From the NCBI RefSeq assembly GCF_040939455.1, contig NC_134117.1, positions 66,672,501-66,736,500 of the forward strand: a stretch of DNA of 64,000 bases, given 5' to 3'. Below the pieces are notes generated by a model, which saw only the letters and a program-made list of their open reading frames with translations, was not told the DNA's origin and did no database searches. Shown in pieces: positions 1-10,960 of this stretch. Both the position numbers and the translations under genes were made by a program. Origin of the DNA: Microcebus murinus. Lineage: Eukaryota; Chordata; Mammalia; Primates; Cheirogaleidae. Positions within the stretch are counted from its first letter, which is position 1, and every line of letters begins with the position of its first letter.

Positions 1-274
1 TTTTCTTTTTTTAAACCACCCTAGCTTCTATTTACTCTTTACTGCTGAGTTCATATACCACCTTCCCTAGACATCTTTTTCTGGGTAAAGTCTGCTGTGA
101 CTTCAATCTTTCACAGTCCTGGTCACACTATGTTGTAACAATTGGTTACTTGCTGCTCTCACACCAGCGAAACTTCTTGAGGGCAAATTTAAAATGCTAT
201 GTCTTATTGATCTCAGTATTCTTGCTGTCTAGCCCAGTAGACAATCAAGAAATGTTTAAGAAGTTAGAATATCA
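1..274. other. Gene-free sequence
   Basis: Non-repetitive AT-rich sequence before the GGAA microsatellite; nothing recognised. Confidence 0.6.
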
Positions 275-344
275 GGAAGGAAGGAAGGAAGGAAGGAAGG
301 AAGGAAGGAAGGAAGGAAGGAAGGAAGGAAGGAAGGAAGGAAGG
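275..344 (+). repeat. (GGAA)n microsatellite
   Basis: About 17.5 perfect GGAA units. GGAA is the core of the ETS-factor motif. A translated frame through it is an artefact of the repeat. Confidence 0.98.
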
Positions 345-609
345 ATTGACTAACCAAGTACATGCCCCTAATTATAGCTATGTAAAGTTACATAAATAAT
401 AACAGATTATTTTTCCTGGCATAAGATTATGGGTGATTCTCTTCTAGTTATAAAACTTTTTAAAAAATGTTATAGTGTTTCTGTAATTAAAACAAACTGA
501 TTCATGTTCTACAGGTATATGACTGGTACTCCTGGTATTGCAGAGACTGTTCTATGTTCTTCTTCTAGGCACACACCTGGCTGGATTTCATGGCCTTCCT
601 CTCTGTAAG

Positions 610-1010
610 TATGATAAGGAAGACCACCATCTATTACCTGGTGCATTAGCCACCTGAGACCCCTAGCCCTTGGAAGACCCTCATCAACATAATACTAACC
701 TATTACCTGGTGCATCAACTAACCTATTACCTGGTGCATTAGCCACCTAAGACCCCACCCCTTGGACCACCCCAACCTAATAAAAGTGGGAACAATTGGG
801 TAGACGGGGCTCAGAATTAGGTGGCAAGGCCCCTCTGAACCCACTGGCGAATGAACCTTGATTCTCCAAGTGCCACTCGGTTTGTCCTTGGAACCACCCA
901 CTGTAACACTTGCTGTAACAAGTATAGCCCTGTGACCAAATTCTTGCAAAGAGAGTGTGAACAGTGACAATATGTGCCACTTCAGGACTTGGTCCTTAAA
1001 GTCCCTTCAC
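610..1010 (+). mobile_element. Possible LTR remnant with poly(A)-signal-like site
   Basis: The stretch has C-rich lines, an AATAAA within CCTAATAAAAGTGG near 0.78 kb, then GACGGGGCTCAGAATT and ACTTGCTGTAACAAG, an order that recalls retroviral-type LTRs. Edges and family are not assigned. It contains a local triplication of CTATTACCTGGTGCAT (631, 700 and 724). Confidence 0.35.
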
Positions 1011-2023
1011 AGAACAGATCCTCTGTTCTCTCTTCCTGTCTGGAAGGTGACTAGAGAGAACTCCAAGAGCCTAAAGAAGGGAAAGAATAGGAGATGGAGG
1101 AAGGAAAGCCACCTTACCACACTCCACTGGACTTGACTTGTGTGAGAATTGGTTTCTGTTGAGTGAAATCATGGAGGTTTGAGGATTCATCTACATGGCA
1201 GTTAAGCTGAAGTAATACACCTGGTAAACAGTTTAATATGGCCTCAACTAGAGTCTGGGATCACCTTGATTTATAAATCGTTTGTTGTAGGGCACATGAG
1301 AAACTGACATCACCAAACCCGATTTCTATAGCTCTGGAACGATGAAATTTATAAATTAGTGAAAATAATTCTATCAGGTACTGTTTGAGTTGAAGGGGAT
1401 AGTGGGACTAACACCGTCCGCCCCTCCACATTACACACGAGAACTCCCAGGCGTAGGAAGAGAAAGACTGAGTCAAATGTTGCTGTTTTACTCCATGTCT
1501 TGCTTCCAACTCTCCCAACTCACACGCTAGCACGCCTTGTCTGGGACAACTCAACATGTGTGTTCTGGCGGCCGCCAGGCGACCTTCTCCCTGATCCCCC
1601 ATGGGCACTCCTCCTGAAACCGCCTCTGTGGTTGAGGATGCTCGTCTTCTCAGAGGAGAACCGTTCCTTGACCAAGCACATTCAAGGAGCTGAAATTTCC
1701 TGCTAGAACCTTTAGAACAATAAGCCCTCAGCCCAGAACAGTTCTTGTAACTTTGGGCTGAGAATGAGCTTCCTAAGCCAGGTGTAGAAGAAAGCAAATA
1801 CTATGAGATGAAAATGAATCAATTGTGTTACATCATATTTAAGAATTTCTGTTCAGTAAAGGATGCCATAGATTTTGTTAACCAATGACAGACTGGGAAA
1901 ATATTGTTGAAAAAATATAATTCCTCATCCATTTCTAGTAGAAGTGTAAAACAAGATGCCATTTGGAGCTCTCTGATTTAGAGAAGTCTGGGAGCGCCCA
2001 GGGAAGTTACTTGTGCACACACT
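1011..2023. other. Gene-free sequence
   Basis: No gene or clear repeat. A 129-codon minus-strand frame (1408-1797) has no recognisable family. The GC-rich patch near 1.56-1.62 kb (GGCGGCCGCC) could belong to an old LTR. Confidence 0.4.
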
Positions 2024-2085
2024 CTAGGAGCCTGCAACACACAAGGAAAATTCCCTAGGAGCCCACAACACACAAGGAAAATTCC
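2024..2085 (+). repeat. Tandem duplication, 31-bp unit, two copies
   Basis: The units at 2024-2054 and 2055-2085 both run CTAGGAGCC...CACACAAGG and end AAAATTCC, differing at a few central bases. Confidence 0.9.
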
Positions 2086-2283
2086 TACCTAGAGGTTGGG
2101 TAAAAGGACAGAAGGCATTTATTTGTCCATGGCTAGAAGAATAAAAAGTAAAATGGAAGGGATGAATATAGGAATACAATGCAGCACTCAGAATCACTGA
2201 AGATCTCATAGTGCAACACAGTTAAATATTATAAAACAAACAACCAAATCCTTGAAGGAATAAAGTATAAAACAAAGCTATTA

Positions 2284-2350
2284 TATATATCTTGTGTGTA
2301 TGTGATAAATATATATATATACACACACAGAGACATATCTATATATAATG
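2284..2350 (+). repeat. TA/CA simple repeat
   Basis: Interrupted (TA)n with short CA and TG runs. Confidence 0.85.
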
Positions 2351-2379
2351 TACATTTAAATACATACCAAATAGTATAA

Positions 2380-3750
2380 AATTATTTTTTTCTTTTTTAT
2401 CAAGAACATTTTCAGTCATACAAAAGTATACATAATTTAACCAAAAAACCGAATACCTTCCACATAGCTTAAAAATAAAATATTTCAAATAAAATTGAGC
2501 CACACATGTAAGTGAAAATTAAACCTACAAAAATATGTTCCCTCGTCCCTTACCAGAGTATAAAATTAGCCCACCCTTGTTGATTATTTATACTTTTATA
2601 CTCTTGCAATTTACTTATTCATGCAGAAATATATATGGTATTATTTTATAAGTTTAAAGCTTTCTAAAAAAATCATACTGCACATAGCCTTTTGCAACTA
2701 GCTTGATTTAACATTGTATTTTTGAGATTTACCTCTGCCCTTACTTATACATCTATTATAGTTTGTTCATTTTGACAGTAGTGTATTTCATTTTATGCAT
2801 ATACTATATATTATTTCCCCTGTCTTATTGATAGATTGTTTCAATTCTTTGGCATTACAAATACTTTTGAAATGAGCATTTTTTATACATCTCCTTGTTC
2901 ATATCTATATGAGTTCACCTAGGTATAAAACTAAAAACTATGGTATAAAACTATGGCATTGGTGTTTGCATTTTACTGGATATTGGCAAATGATTCTCCA
3001 AGGTGGTAATTCCAATTTACAGGCTCATTGGTGTTGCATGCATGTTCCTGTTCCTTGTTCCTTGCTCCTTGTTGACTCCTTGTCTACAGATGGCACATTC
3101 AGGGATTGCTAGCTGCTCTTAAATTTTATTTATCTGATGAATATGAAAAGTCTTCTGAGGTTGAGAATCTTAACATATATTTATTGACTTTGGGGGTTTG
3201 CCTGTTCAAATCTTTTGTATATTTTTTCAATTTTCAGCTATTTATGTATTGATTTATAGTAATTTTTATATACACTGAATGCTAATACTTTGTCAGTTTT
3301 GTATATTGCAAATATCTCTCCTGATCTGTGGCTTTTCAATATGTTTATGTTTTTTGATAAAGAAACTTTTTTAATTAAAAATTTGAAATCTGTCTTTTCC
3401 TTTATTGTTCACATTTTTCTTGATGTATTGAAAAAACACTCTCCAATATCAAAGTTATAAAGATATTTTGCCACATTTTCTGCTAACCATTTTAAAATTT
3501 TACTTTTTACAGTTAGCTCTTTAACTGACTAGAATTGATTTGTTTTTATAGTATGAAGATAAGAGCCAATATTTTTTTCATATGGGTAAGCTATTGCTCC
3601 AGAACCATTTGCTGAAAAATCCCTTCTTCCCAGCTGGTTTGTAATGCCAGCTCTGTCACATATCAATTTTCCATTCATGTATCATGTTTTATATCATCTA
3701 CCATATCTTCAACTCTATTCTAAGCATTAGTTATATAACAGTGATAAAAT
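2380..3750 (-). mobile_element. Old L1, antisense 3' part
   Basis: Read on the minus strand, this is the ORF2 3' end and 3' UTR type of a mammalian L1. The plus strand shows the antisense hallmark stretches around CCAGAACCATTTGCTGAAAA (about 3.60 kb) and the small-cavity sequence GGCAAATGATTCTCCAAGGT (about 2.99 kb). No frame is intact. Confidence 0.75.
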
Positions 3751-5500
3751 AATTATGCCTGAATCTCATTCTGGGTTCCCATTCCATTGCTTTACTTAAG
3801 TTGCTATCTCCGTGCCTAAAACCTTACTCTTTTAATAATCATTATGTTTATTTAGTCATGTTATCTACTCAAGAAGCTCCCCTCCCCTCAATTCTCCTTT
3901 TCTAATTATTCTGATTATTCTTGGCCCTTTTAGCTTATATATATTACTCATAAATATGAATCAAATTGTAATTTCTATAACAAGACTATGTCTTATGTTG
4001 GAATCCCAAAAAACAGAGCCCGAGAGAGGGTCCTTGTGAAAGCGCTTCACTTACAAAAGGAAGAATGAGGGAAGCAAGCAGCAAGGTGGGCAGGAGAGGA
4101 GTCTCCACGCAGCCAAGGGCAACACTCCAGTGAAGGGGCAGCTGGGGGTCTCCTCAGTCAGCATTCACGGCAGTCAGGGGATGTGGTGAGGGACCACCAT
4201 TGTCCATTCTCATCTGTAGTATTATTTTGTAAGAATGAATATATACCCCAAAACATGTAGATTTTACACATTAAGGTCAATGTGATGGGAACAGACATGG
4301 AGTTAGGGATGGGTGAAAAAAAAAGTCAAAAGGGTTTTGTACTCAGGGTTGAATGGTAAAGTCCTATTAATAATGCATATCTCTGGATCTGCGATACAAT
4401 AAATGACTGATATAAATGAAAACACAGTGATCAATAAATATGCCATGCCATCCCCAAACACACGCTTACCCTTTACAAGCATTGCTTTGCCAAAACCGAG
4501 GAAGCCTTGTGAACAGCTGAGGTCTATAATTTAGGTGGCTTTTGTTGAGCTTTTGTAACTCTCTACTAATGAGTCAGTGTTCAGCCACTGTTCAGTCGTA
4601 GCTTTTAATTGCAAACTTTAGGACACTCTAAATTAGAGGCGAATAAAGCCAAATTCACTAAAACCCAGTACATGCTGATGGGCTTAATTTTTTCCCTGGT
4701 GTGGACTTATTTTCAACCTCAACTCTTACACGGTTTTGCATATGAAGAGCAATAGTTTTAGTGCTCCAATTTACTGAAGCTTAACTCCACAGGCGCATTC
4801 TTTGCTAAGACTTGTATGAGAGCCAAGATGTCTTAGGAGTAGTGGTTTTCTATGCTGGCTATCTTGCAAACAGAGTAACATTTACGTTGCACAGTTTAGT
4901 CACTTTGTTCTGTTTCCTGATCAGCCAAGTGCATTGTTACCTTACTGTGACATCCAGATTAATACTGTCACCCTCACTACCTCATTTGAACCACACAAGT
5001 AAGACTCCAGTCTAACTTTTATAAAGGTAGCCTAGAGTCAGGACCTCGGCAACATGGTGGAAGGAGTTAGCAAAATCTCTATCCCAGTAGAGTATCTATT
5101 GTAATGTTTGAAAGCAAAGGAAGTCCAGAAACAATGAGTAAGGTTAATGGACTCATAAGCCCCTACGATGTCACTGCAGAAGCTTGGTGTGATGGCATGG
5201 CAGAGCAAGGCCTCGGAGGACCGGGGTCTCAGTGCTGTCTCAGAAACAGAACACTTAGCTTTGGGCCCAAATTAATCAGGGAGGGTGGAATGAGGCCCTG
5301 CTCAGAACCAGAACCATGGAAGGGCTGTACCTGAATGACAGGAAGAAAAGATGCCTGCACGCCCTCCTCATGACACTAGGAAATGAAAACTGAACATGCT
5401 CTGCCTAGGGCTTTGGGTGGGGAAAAATGTCTTCTAAATTTCCTATGGAAATTAAACTCATAAACCTATTTTCATGTATAAGAATAAAGTCAAAATTCAC
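3751..5500. other. Gene-free sequence
   Basis: Mostly unassigned. A GC-richer patch at about 4.0-4.2 kb (CAAAAAACAGAGCCCGAGAG...) may be an old LTR or DNA-transposon relic. No coding signal. Confidence 0.4.
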
Positions 5501-7330
5501 TCTACTCATACAAATGAAAAATAACTCGCAAATGGAAAAAAAAAAAAGCAAAATCTAGATCCAAGCTGTTGAAACTCAGGCTCTCTAGTAAAACTAAATG
5601 CAAAGCAAACCATATTAAGCATTATGCAAATTAAGGTGTATAGGATACAGACAAAAATAGTCTCTGCTGAAGATGTGCTTATATAATAAAATGATCTATC
5701 ATGAGCTAGAATCAAAAGATACAACAAACAGCAAATTTAACCCCAAAAGAAAGCATGAAGGAAATACATAAAGAAAATCAACATGATAAGAGACAAAATT
5801 AATTAAGGAGAAAACAAAAATATAATCAAGAGGATTGAAAACAACAACAGAAATTGATTCCTTAAAAAGAATAAAAATATTATTTAAAATATTTTAATAT
5901 TGAAGAAAAAAGGAAACGACAAATTTGCAAAATCAAATATGAAAAGGAGCACATCACATTTAAAAATAAAAGATATAATGATCAACTTTTTGGCAATAAA
6001 TTTGAAAATTTAGATGAAGTGAATAGATTCTTTAAAAAATGGTAATTCATGAAAACTGACATAAGAACAAGAAAAATGCAAATAGTCCTTTCACTGAAAA
6101 GGAAATTGTATCCTTAAGCAAGCAAAGAAACAAACAAACTTACAAATAAAAGAGCCATTTCACATGATTTCACAGGAGAAGCCTGGCAAACTTTAAGGAA
6201 GGACTAACACTAAGCTTATAGAAATCTTTCCAGAGAAAGAAAAAAATGGAACATTGACCATTTTAAGAAACTAGAATTAAAACATGGTATTAAAATATGA
6301 TGAAAGGATTAGACAAAAGGAAAATTACCAGCTAGTCCTACTTATAAATGAAAACTCTTAAAGACATATTCTTTAAAAATCTAATAGTATATAAAAATTA
6401 TAACATATTATGTCCAATTAATATTTATTTGAGTATTAAAAAGTTGATTTAACATTTAAAAATCAATCAACATAATATTAATATATCTTATTAACAGAAT
6501 TAAGGAGAAAAATTATATTATCTCAATAGATGTCCAGGTATTAATTGATAAAAGTCAACCTTTTTTGATGCAAAAATTAAGACTTATTTGGAATATAAGA
6601 CTTATTTTAGAATATAAAGATTTTTATTAATCTATTAAAAAAGCTTCCAGGGAACACTCATTCTATGGCATAGAATGAAATGCTCTTCAAAAAAGCAAAA
6701 ACAAAAACAAACAAAAACCCTTCTTATATTCATATTTACCAATCAGAATGTTCACTCATATTTCTGTTTAATTTTGTACTGGTTTTATCACATAGAAATG
6801 AAGGCAAGAAAAAGAAAGCAAATATATAAGGATCAGGAAGTAATAAATAAAACTATAATTATTTATAGATGATATGGAATTTAAAAATAATTTCCAATGG
6901 CAAATACTCATGAAGAATAGAATGAGAAAACAAATTCAAGATATCCTTACAATGGGTATTATACAGCTACAAAAAAAAAAATGGATGAACTAAGATATTA
7001 CATAAAAACATGGTTGATTCTTACATATATATTTTTGAGCAAATAAGCCAGACCCAAAAAAAGTCTGTATAATTTTATCTACACAATATCAATAGCTGGC
7101 AGGACTAATCAGTAATGGTAAAAGTCTGGATGGTGGTTTTATTTGGGAAAAAAGCAGAGTGTAGTGACTGAAAGGGGACATGAGGGAGGATTATGGGTTT
7201 CTAGTAACATTTCATTTCTTGGAAATCGTAGCAATCATACCAATGTGTTCCTGTATAATTATTCACTCGGCTATATTCTTACTATCATCTGTATTTTTCT
7301 GTATTAAAGGATATGTTTTTATTTTTTTAA
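5500..7330 (+). mobile_element. Degraded old L1, ORF2 to 3' end
   Basis: AT-rich, A-biased plus strand with relics of ORF2. These include ATTATATTATCTCAATAGATG (equivalent to the SIDAEKAF region, 6.51 kb), TTATAGATGATATGG (equivalent to the FADD region, about 6.86 kb) and a 3' region near 7.0-7.2 kb. All frames are broken. Confidence 0.7.
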
Positions 7331-7694
7331 GCTCATAATCAAACAGGGCAAAGAACAGGTTTTAGAATCTGACCTTTGGTATAAGAAAGGGTAGAAATTA
7401 ATACCTACCTATCTATATCATCTGTCGCACACACACATGCACGCACTGAACAAGAAGCAATGCACAGTTGTTATTTTTCAGAAAGAGTTAAAATTCTCAC
7501 AGTATGCTTTTTATACACTTTCAATTTTGAACCAAGTAAATATTTTACATATTTAAAGATAAGATAGACTTTAAAAAGTAATTCCTAAAATGAAAAATCA
7601 ACTGAAACAGATCTTTTTGGTCTGCAAATATTTAGAAAGTTGAACAAAACCATTGTTTGTATACTATCAATCAAAACAAGCTGTTTAAGCAAAT

Positions 7695-7703
7695 ATCTAT
7701 ATC

Positions 7704-7749
<46 letters not shown>

Positions 7750-7790
7750 TTCCCCCTCCCTAAGGGAGGGAGAGGGAGAGAGAGTTTTTT
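7695..7790 (+). repeat. Compound microsatellite (TATC/TA/GA) with palindrome
   Basis: Short TATC runs pass into (TA)n and then (GA)n, followed by an inverted repeat CCCTCCCT-A-AGGGAGGG (7754-7770) and a T-run. Confidence 0.95.
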
Positions 7791-7849
7791 TTTTCAAAGC
7801 CTCTCATAAACTTAAGAATGCAAATGCACTAAATTCCAGAAAGGGATAA

Positions 7850-8338
7850 ACACATTATAGGATAAAAGAGATCAATGGCTCATGAAGAAGTGTGAAGAGG
7901 AAAAATTTATGATGGATGGGTTTTAGGAGAGAGTACACAAACTCTTAACAAACTTGCCGTGGCCAAGCATGGGCCTGCATGCTAGTGTGGAATTCCAAGG
8001 CACTGCACCTGCAGAATAAGTCTGTACCAGCCACCTACCCTTTCTAGTGGGTCCCCACTGAGTGCTCCTGGGTAGCACATGAAAGACAGAAGGCAGGACA
8101 ATTGGGGGGGGGGGGATGCCACTGAAGTGCGTGGACCCTCCCCCAGTGCAGGGCCGTACACTCCATGAGCAAAGGCAGGAAGGGAACTGAGAGATGTGGA
8201 TCTGTCAAGGCAAGACAGGCTTTCAACAGCTGAATAGCTGAGGGAAGCGCAGAAGAGCCAAAAGAAACTGTAGTTGGATATTTTTATATTCCTCTCTGAT
8301 GAATTGATAGAATAAGTATACAAAAATAGGTAAAATAC
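7850..8338. other. Gene-free sequence with an 11-12 G run
   Basis: GC-richer than its surroundings, with a homopolymer G run at about 8104-8115. No gene; repeat family not recognised. Confidence 0.5.
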
Positions 8339-8811
8339 AGAATTCGAAAGACACGATCATGCAACTTGACCTAATTGTTATTTATAGAACACCTCACCTC
8401 AAAACTGCAGAATAAAAAAAAATAAAAAGCAAAACCAGTTTAAGGAGAAAAAAAAAACAAAAAAAACCCCGCAGAATACCCATTATTTTCAATTGCATAT
8501 GGAGCAGTCACCAAGACAGACCAACATTCTGGGTCAAGAAAGTTTCAATCAATATAAAAGAATGAAATCATTCAGAATATATTCTCCAACCACACAGATT
8601 TTAAATTAGAAAGCAATAGCATTAAGATATCCAGAAAATCCCCAAATATATGACAAGTTAGTAATACCATTTTAAATATCCCATTAGTCAAACAAGGAAT
8701 AAGAAAGAAAATTGAAAGCTATTGCAAACTGAGTGATAATGAAAACACAACATAACTAAATGTGTGGATTATGACTAAAGTGCTTAGAGGGAATTAAACA
8801 GCTTTAAGTGC

Positions 8812-9392
8812 TGTCAACGGAAAAGAAGCCAAACTCTGTAAAATAATTTTAAGGAGGCTTATTCTGAGCCAAATTTGAGGACCATGACCCAGACCTACGC
8901 CCAAGAAGCCTTGAGCAAGTGGACTGGCTGTGGCTGGGTTATAGTTTGGTTTTATACATTTCAGGGAGACAGGGGTTATAGGTGAAGTCATAAATCAATA
9001 CATGGAAGGCATATGTTGGTTTGGCTCAAAGAGATGAGCTATATAGAAGCAGGGCCTTACAAGTTAGAGGTGGGTTTGAATATTCTTTGACTTGTAATTG
9101 GTTAAAGACATGAAGCTTTTGTCTAAAGGCTTGGAATGTTAAGATAAGTAAGTCTGTAAATCAGAGACAAGCCATTGGACATATATTTGTTGTGTAAATT
9201 GAGGATCTGCAGGTTTGTCTTGCAGAGCTTTTGGCCTGTTAATGGATTACAAAGGATATCTCCAAGGGAGGAACGTCTGACCTTAGCTCTGCTCCTCCTG
9301 GCAGGCAATTTAGTTTTAAGACATCCCCTTGGCCAGAAGGGGCTCCATTCAGTCAGCCAGTGGGGGGAAAGCCTTAAGATTTTTAGTTCACA
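8812..9392. mobile_element. Solo LTR (endogenous retrovirus-type) inserted in L1
   Basis: A 581-bp segment begins TG (TGTCAACGG) and ends CA (GTTCACA). It interrupts L1 sequence that is contiguous across it (AGCTTTAAGTGC before, AATGCTTATATTAG after). The five flanking bases AGTGC and AATGC would be the target duplication with one later change. No internal viral gene is present. The family is not assigned. Confidence 0.65.
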
Positions 9393-10573
9393 ATGCTTAT
9401 ATTAGAAAAGAAGAAAGGCCTGACACCAATTATCTTAGCTTCCAACATAAGACACTAGAAATAAAGCAAATTACACCAATAGTAGGTAGACAAAAACTAA
9501 TAAATGTTATAAATCAATAAAATAGAAAACTGACACAGAAAATATTAATAACTTAGATCTTTGAAAGCAATAATAAAATTGATTAAAATCTAGCAAGATG
9601 GCTTAAGATAGAGAGACAAAACAAATTTCCAACAGGAATAAAAGAAGGGACATAATTATAAGTTTATAAACTTTGAAAGGATAATAAAGGAATAGTATGA
9701 AGAATTTTATGACAATAAATTCATCAACATAAATGAATAAGCCCTGCAAAATAAAACTTAACCATAGTTAATAGAAGAAGAAATATAAAATCAGAAAAAA
9801 CCAATATCTACTAAAAATGAACTCATAATAAAAAATCTTTCCATAAATAAAATTCCAGCTCCAGATGAATTCATAATAATTATATGAAACCTTAATAGAG
9901 ATAATGCAAATTCTACACAAACTTTTTCAGAATAAAAAGAGAAAAATTCTACACAAAATTTTTCAGTATTAAAAAATGGGCTCTTCCTAACATATTTTAT
10001 AAAACTGATAAAATACTGATACTATTACCTGAAAAAGACATTAAAATAAAAAAAGTTACATATCCATACCACTCATGAACATGGACATAAATCCTTAATA
10101 AAATGTTAGTAAATCTTTCCCAGAGATATATAAAAAGAACAATAAATCATGACCAAGTAGAATTTATCTCAGGAATGCAAGGTTGTTTTAACATGTGAAA
10201 ATCAAGCAATACATTACAATGTACCATTGTACCATAACAGAATGAAAAGAAAAAAAATGATGATCGTCTTAGTAAATATAGAAAATCACTTTAAATTTGC
10301 AACCTCTTCATGATAATAACTCTCAGGAAACTAGGAACACTAGAAAAAATTCCTCATTCTCAAAAAGGACATTTACAAAACAAAAACAAAAACTAAAAAC
10401 CACTACAGCTAATATCATGCTTAATGGTGAAATATTGAATGATTTTCCACTAAGAGCAGAAAGAAGGTAAAAATATCTGCTCTCCTAATTTATATCCAAC
10501 ATTGTACTGAAAGTCCAAACTAATGAAAAACAAGGGAGGAGGGAGGCAGAGAAGGAAAGAGGAAAAAAGGAAA

Positions 10574-10682
10574 TAAATATTAGTTGGAAAGAAGTTAGTT
10601 AAGAATTAGTTAGAATTAGTTGGAAAGCTAAATTATTAGTTGAAAGAAGTTAGTTAAGAATTAGTTGGAAAGCTAAAATTGT
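10574..10682 (+). repeat. Local tandem duplication (AT-rich)
   Basis: Two diverged copies of a roughly 50-bp unit built on AAGAAGTTAGTTAAGAATTA and GTTGGAAAGCTAAA. Confidence 0.8.
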
Positions 10683-10960
10683 TGACTGTTATTATTTGTG
10701 ATAATGATTGTGTATGCATAAAACCCAATGGAATCTACTAAAAACTGCTAGAAACAAAAATTAAATTTATAAAGTTCACAGGAGGCAAAGTCCATATACA
10801 AAAACCAAGTATATTTGTAATACTAGCAAATATTTCTAATTTGAAAATAGGAATTGGCAAAAAATGTATAAAACAATAATATAATCAACAATAACAAAAA
10901 TATTTAGGAAAAAATTAACAAATAATATGCAAGTCTTGTAAATTGAAGACTAAAATATTG

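Larger units (their letters stand above)
8339..10960 (+). mobile_element. Degraded old L1 ORF2, split by a solo LTR
   Basis: Endonuclease relics (8.34-8.81 kb) are interrupted by the LTR at 8812-9392 and resume at the AAAAGAAGAAAGGCC position of L1. They continue through reverse transcriptase relics (GTAGAATTTATCTCAGGAATG at about 10.16 kb, the VGFIPGM-equivalent) to about 10.96 kb. No intact frame remains. Confidence 0.75.

Noticed and set aside
150..353. Open frame through the GGAA repeat giving a KEGR-type repeat protein
   Set aside because: It exists only because the 4-base repeat has no stops; there is no gene context.
1408..1797. 129-codon minus-strand frame
   Set aside because: No recognisable domain, no conservation evidence, in a gene-free region that looks like decayed repeat.
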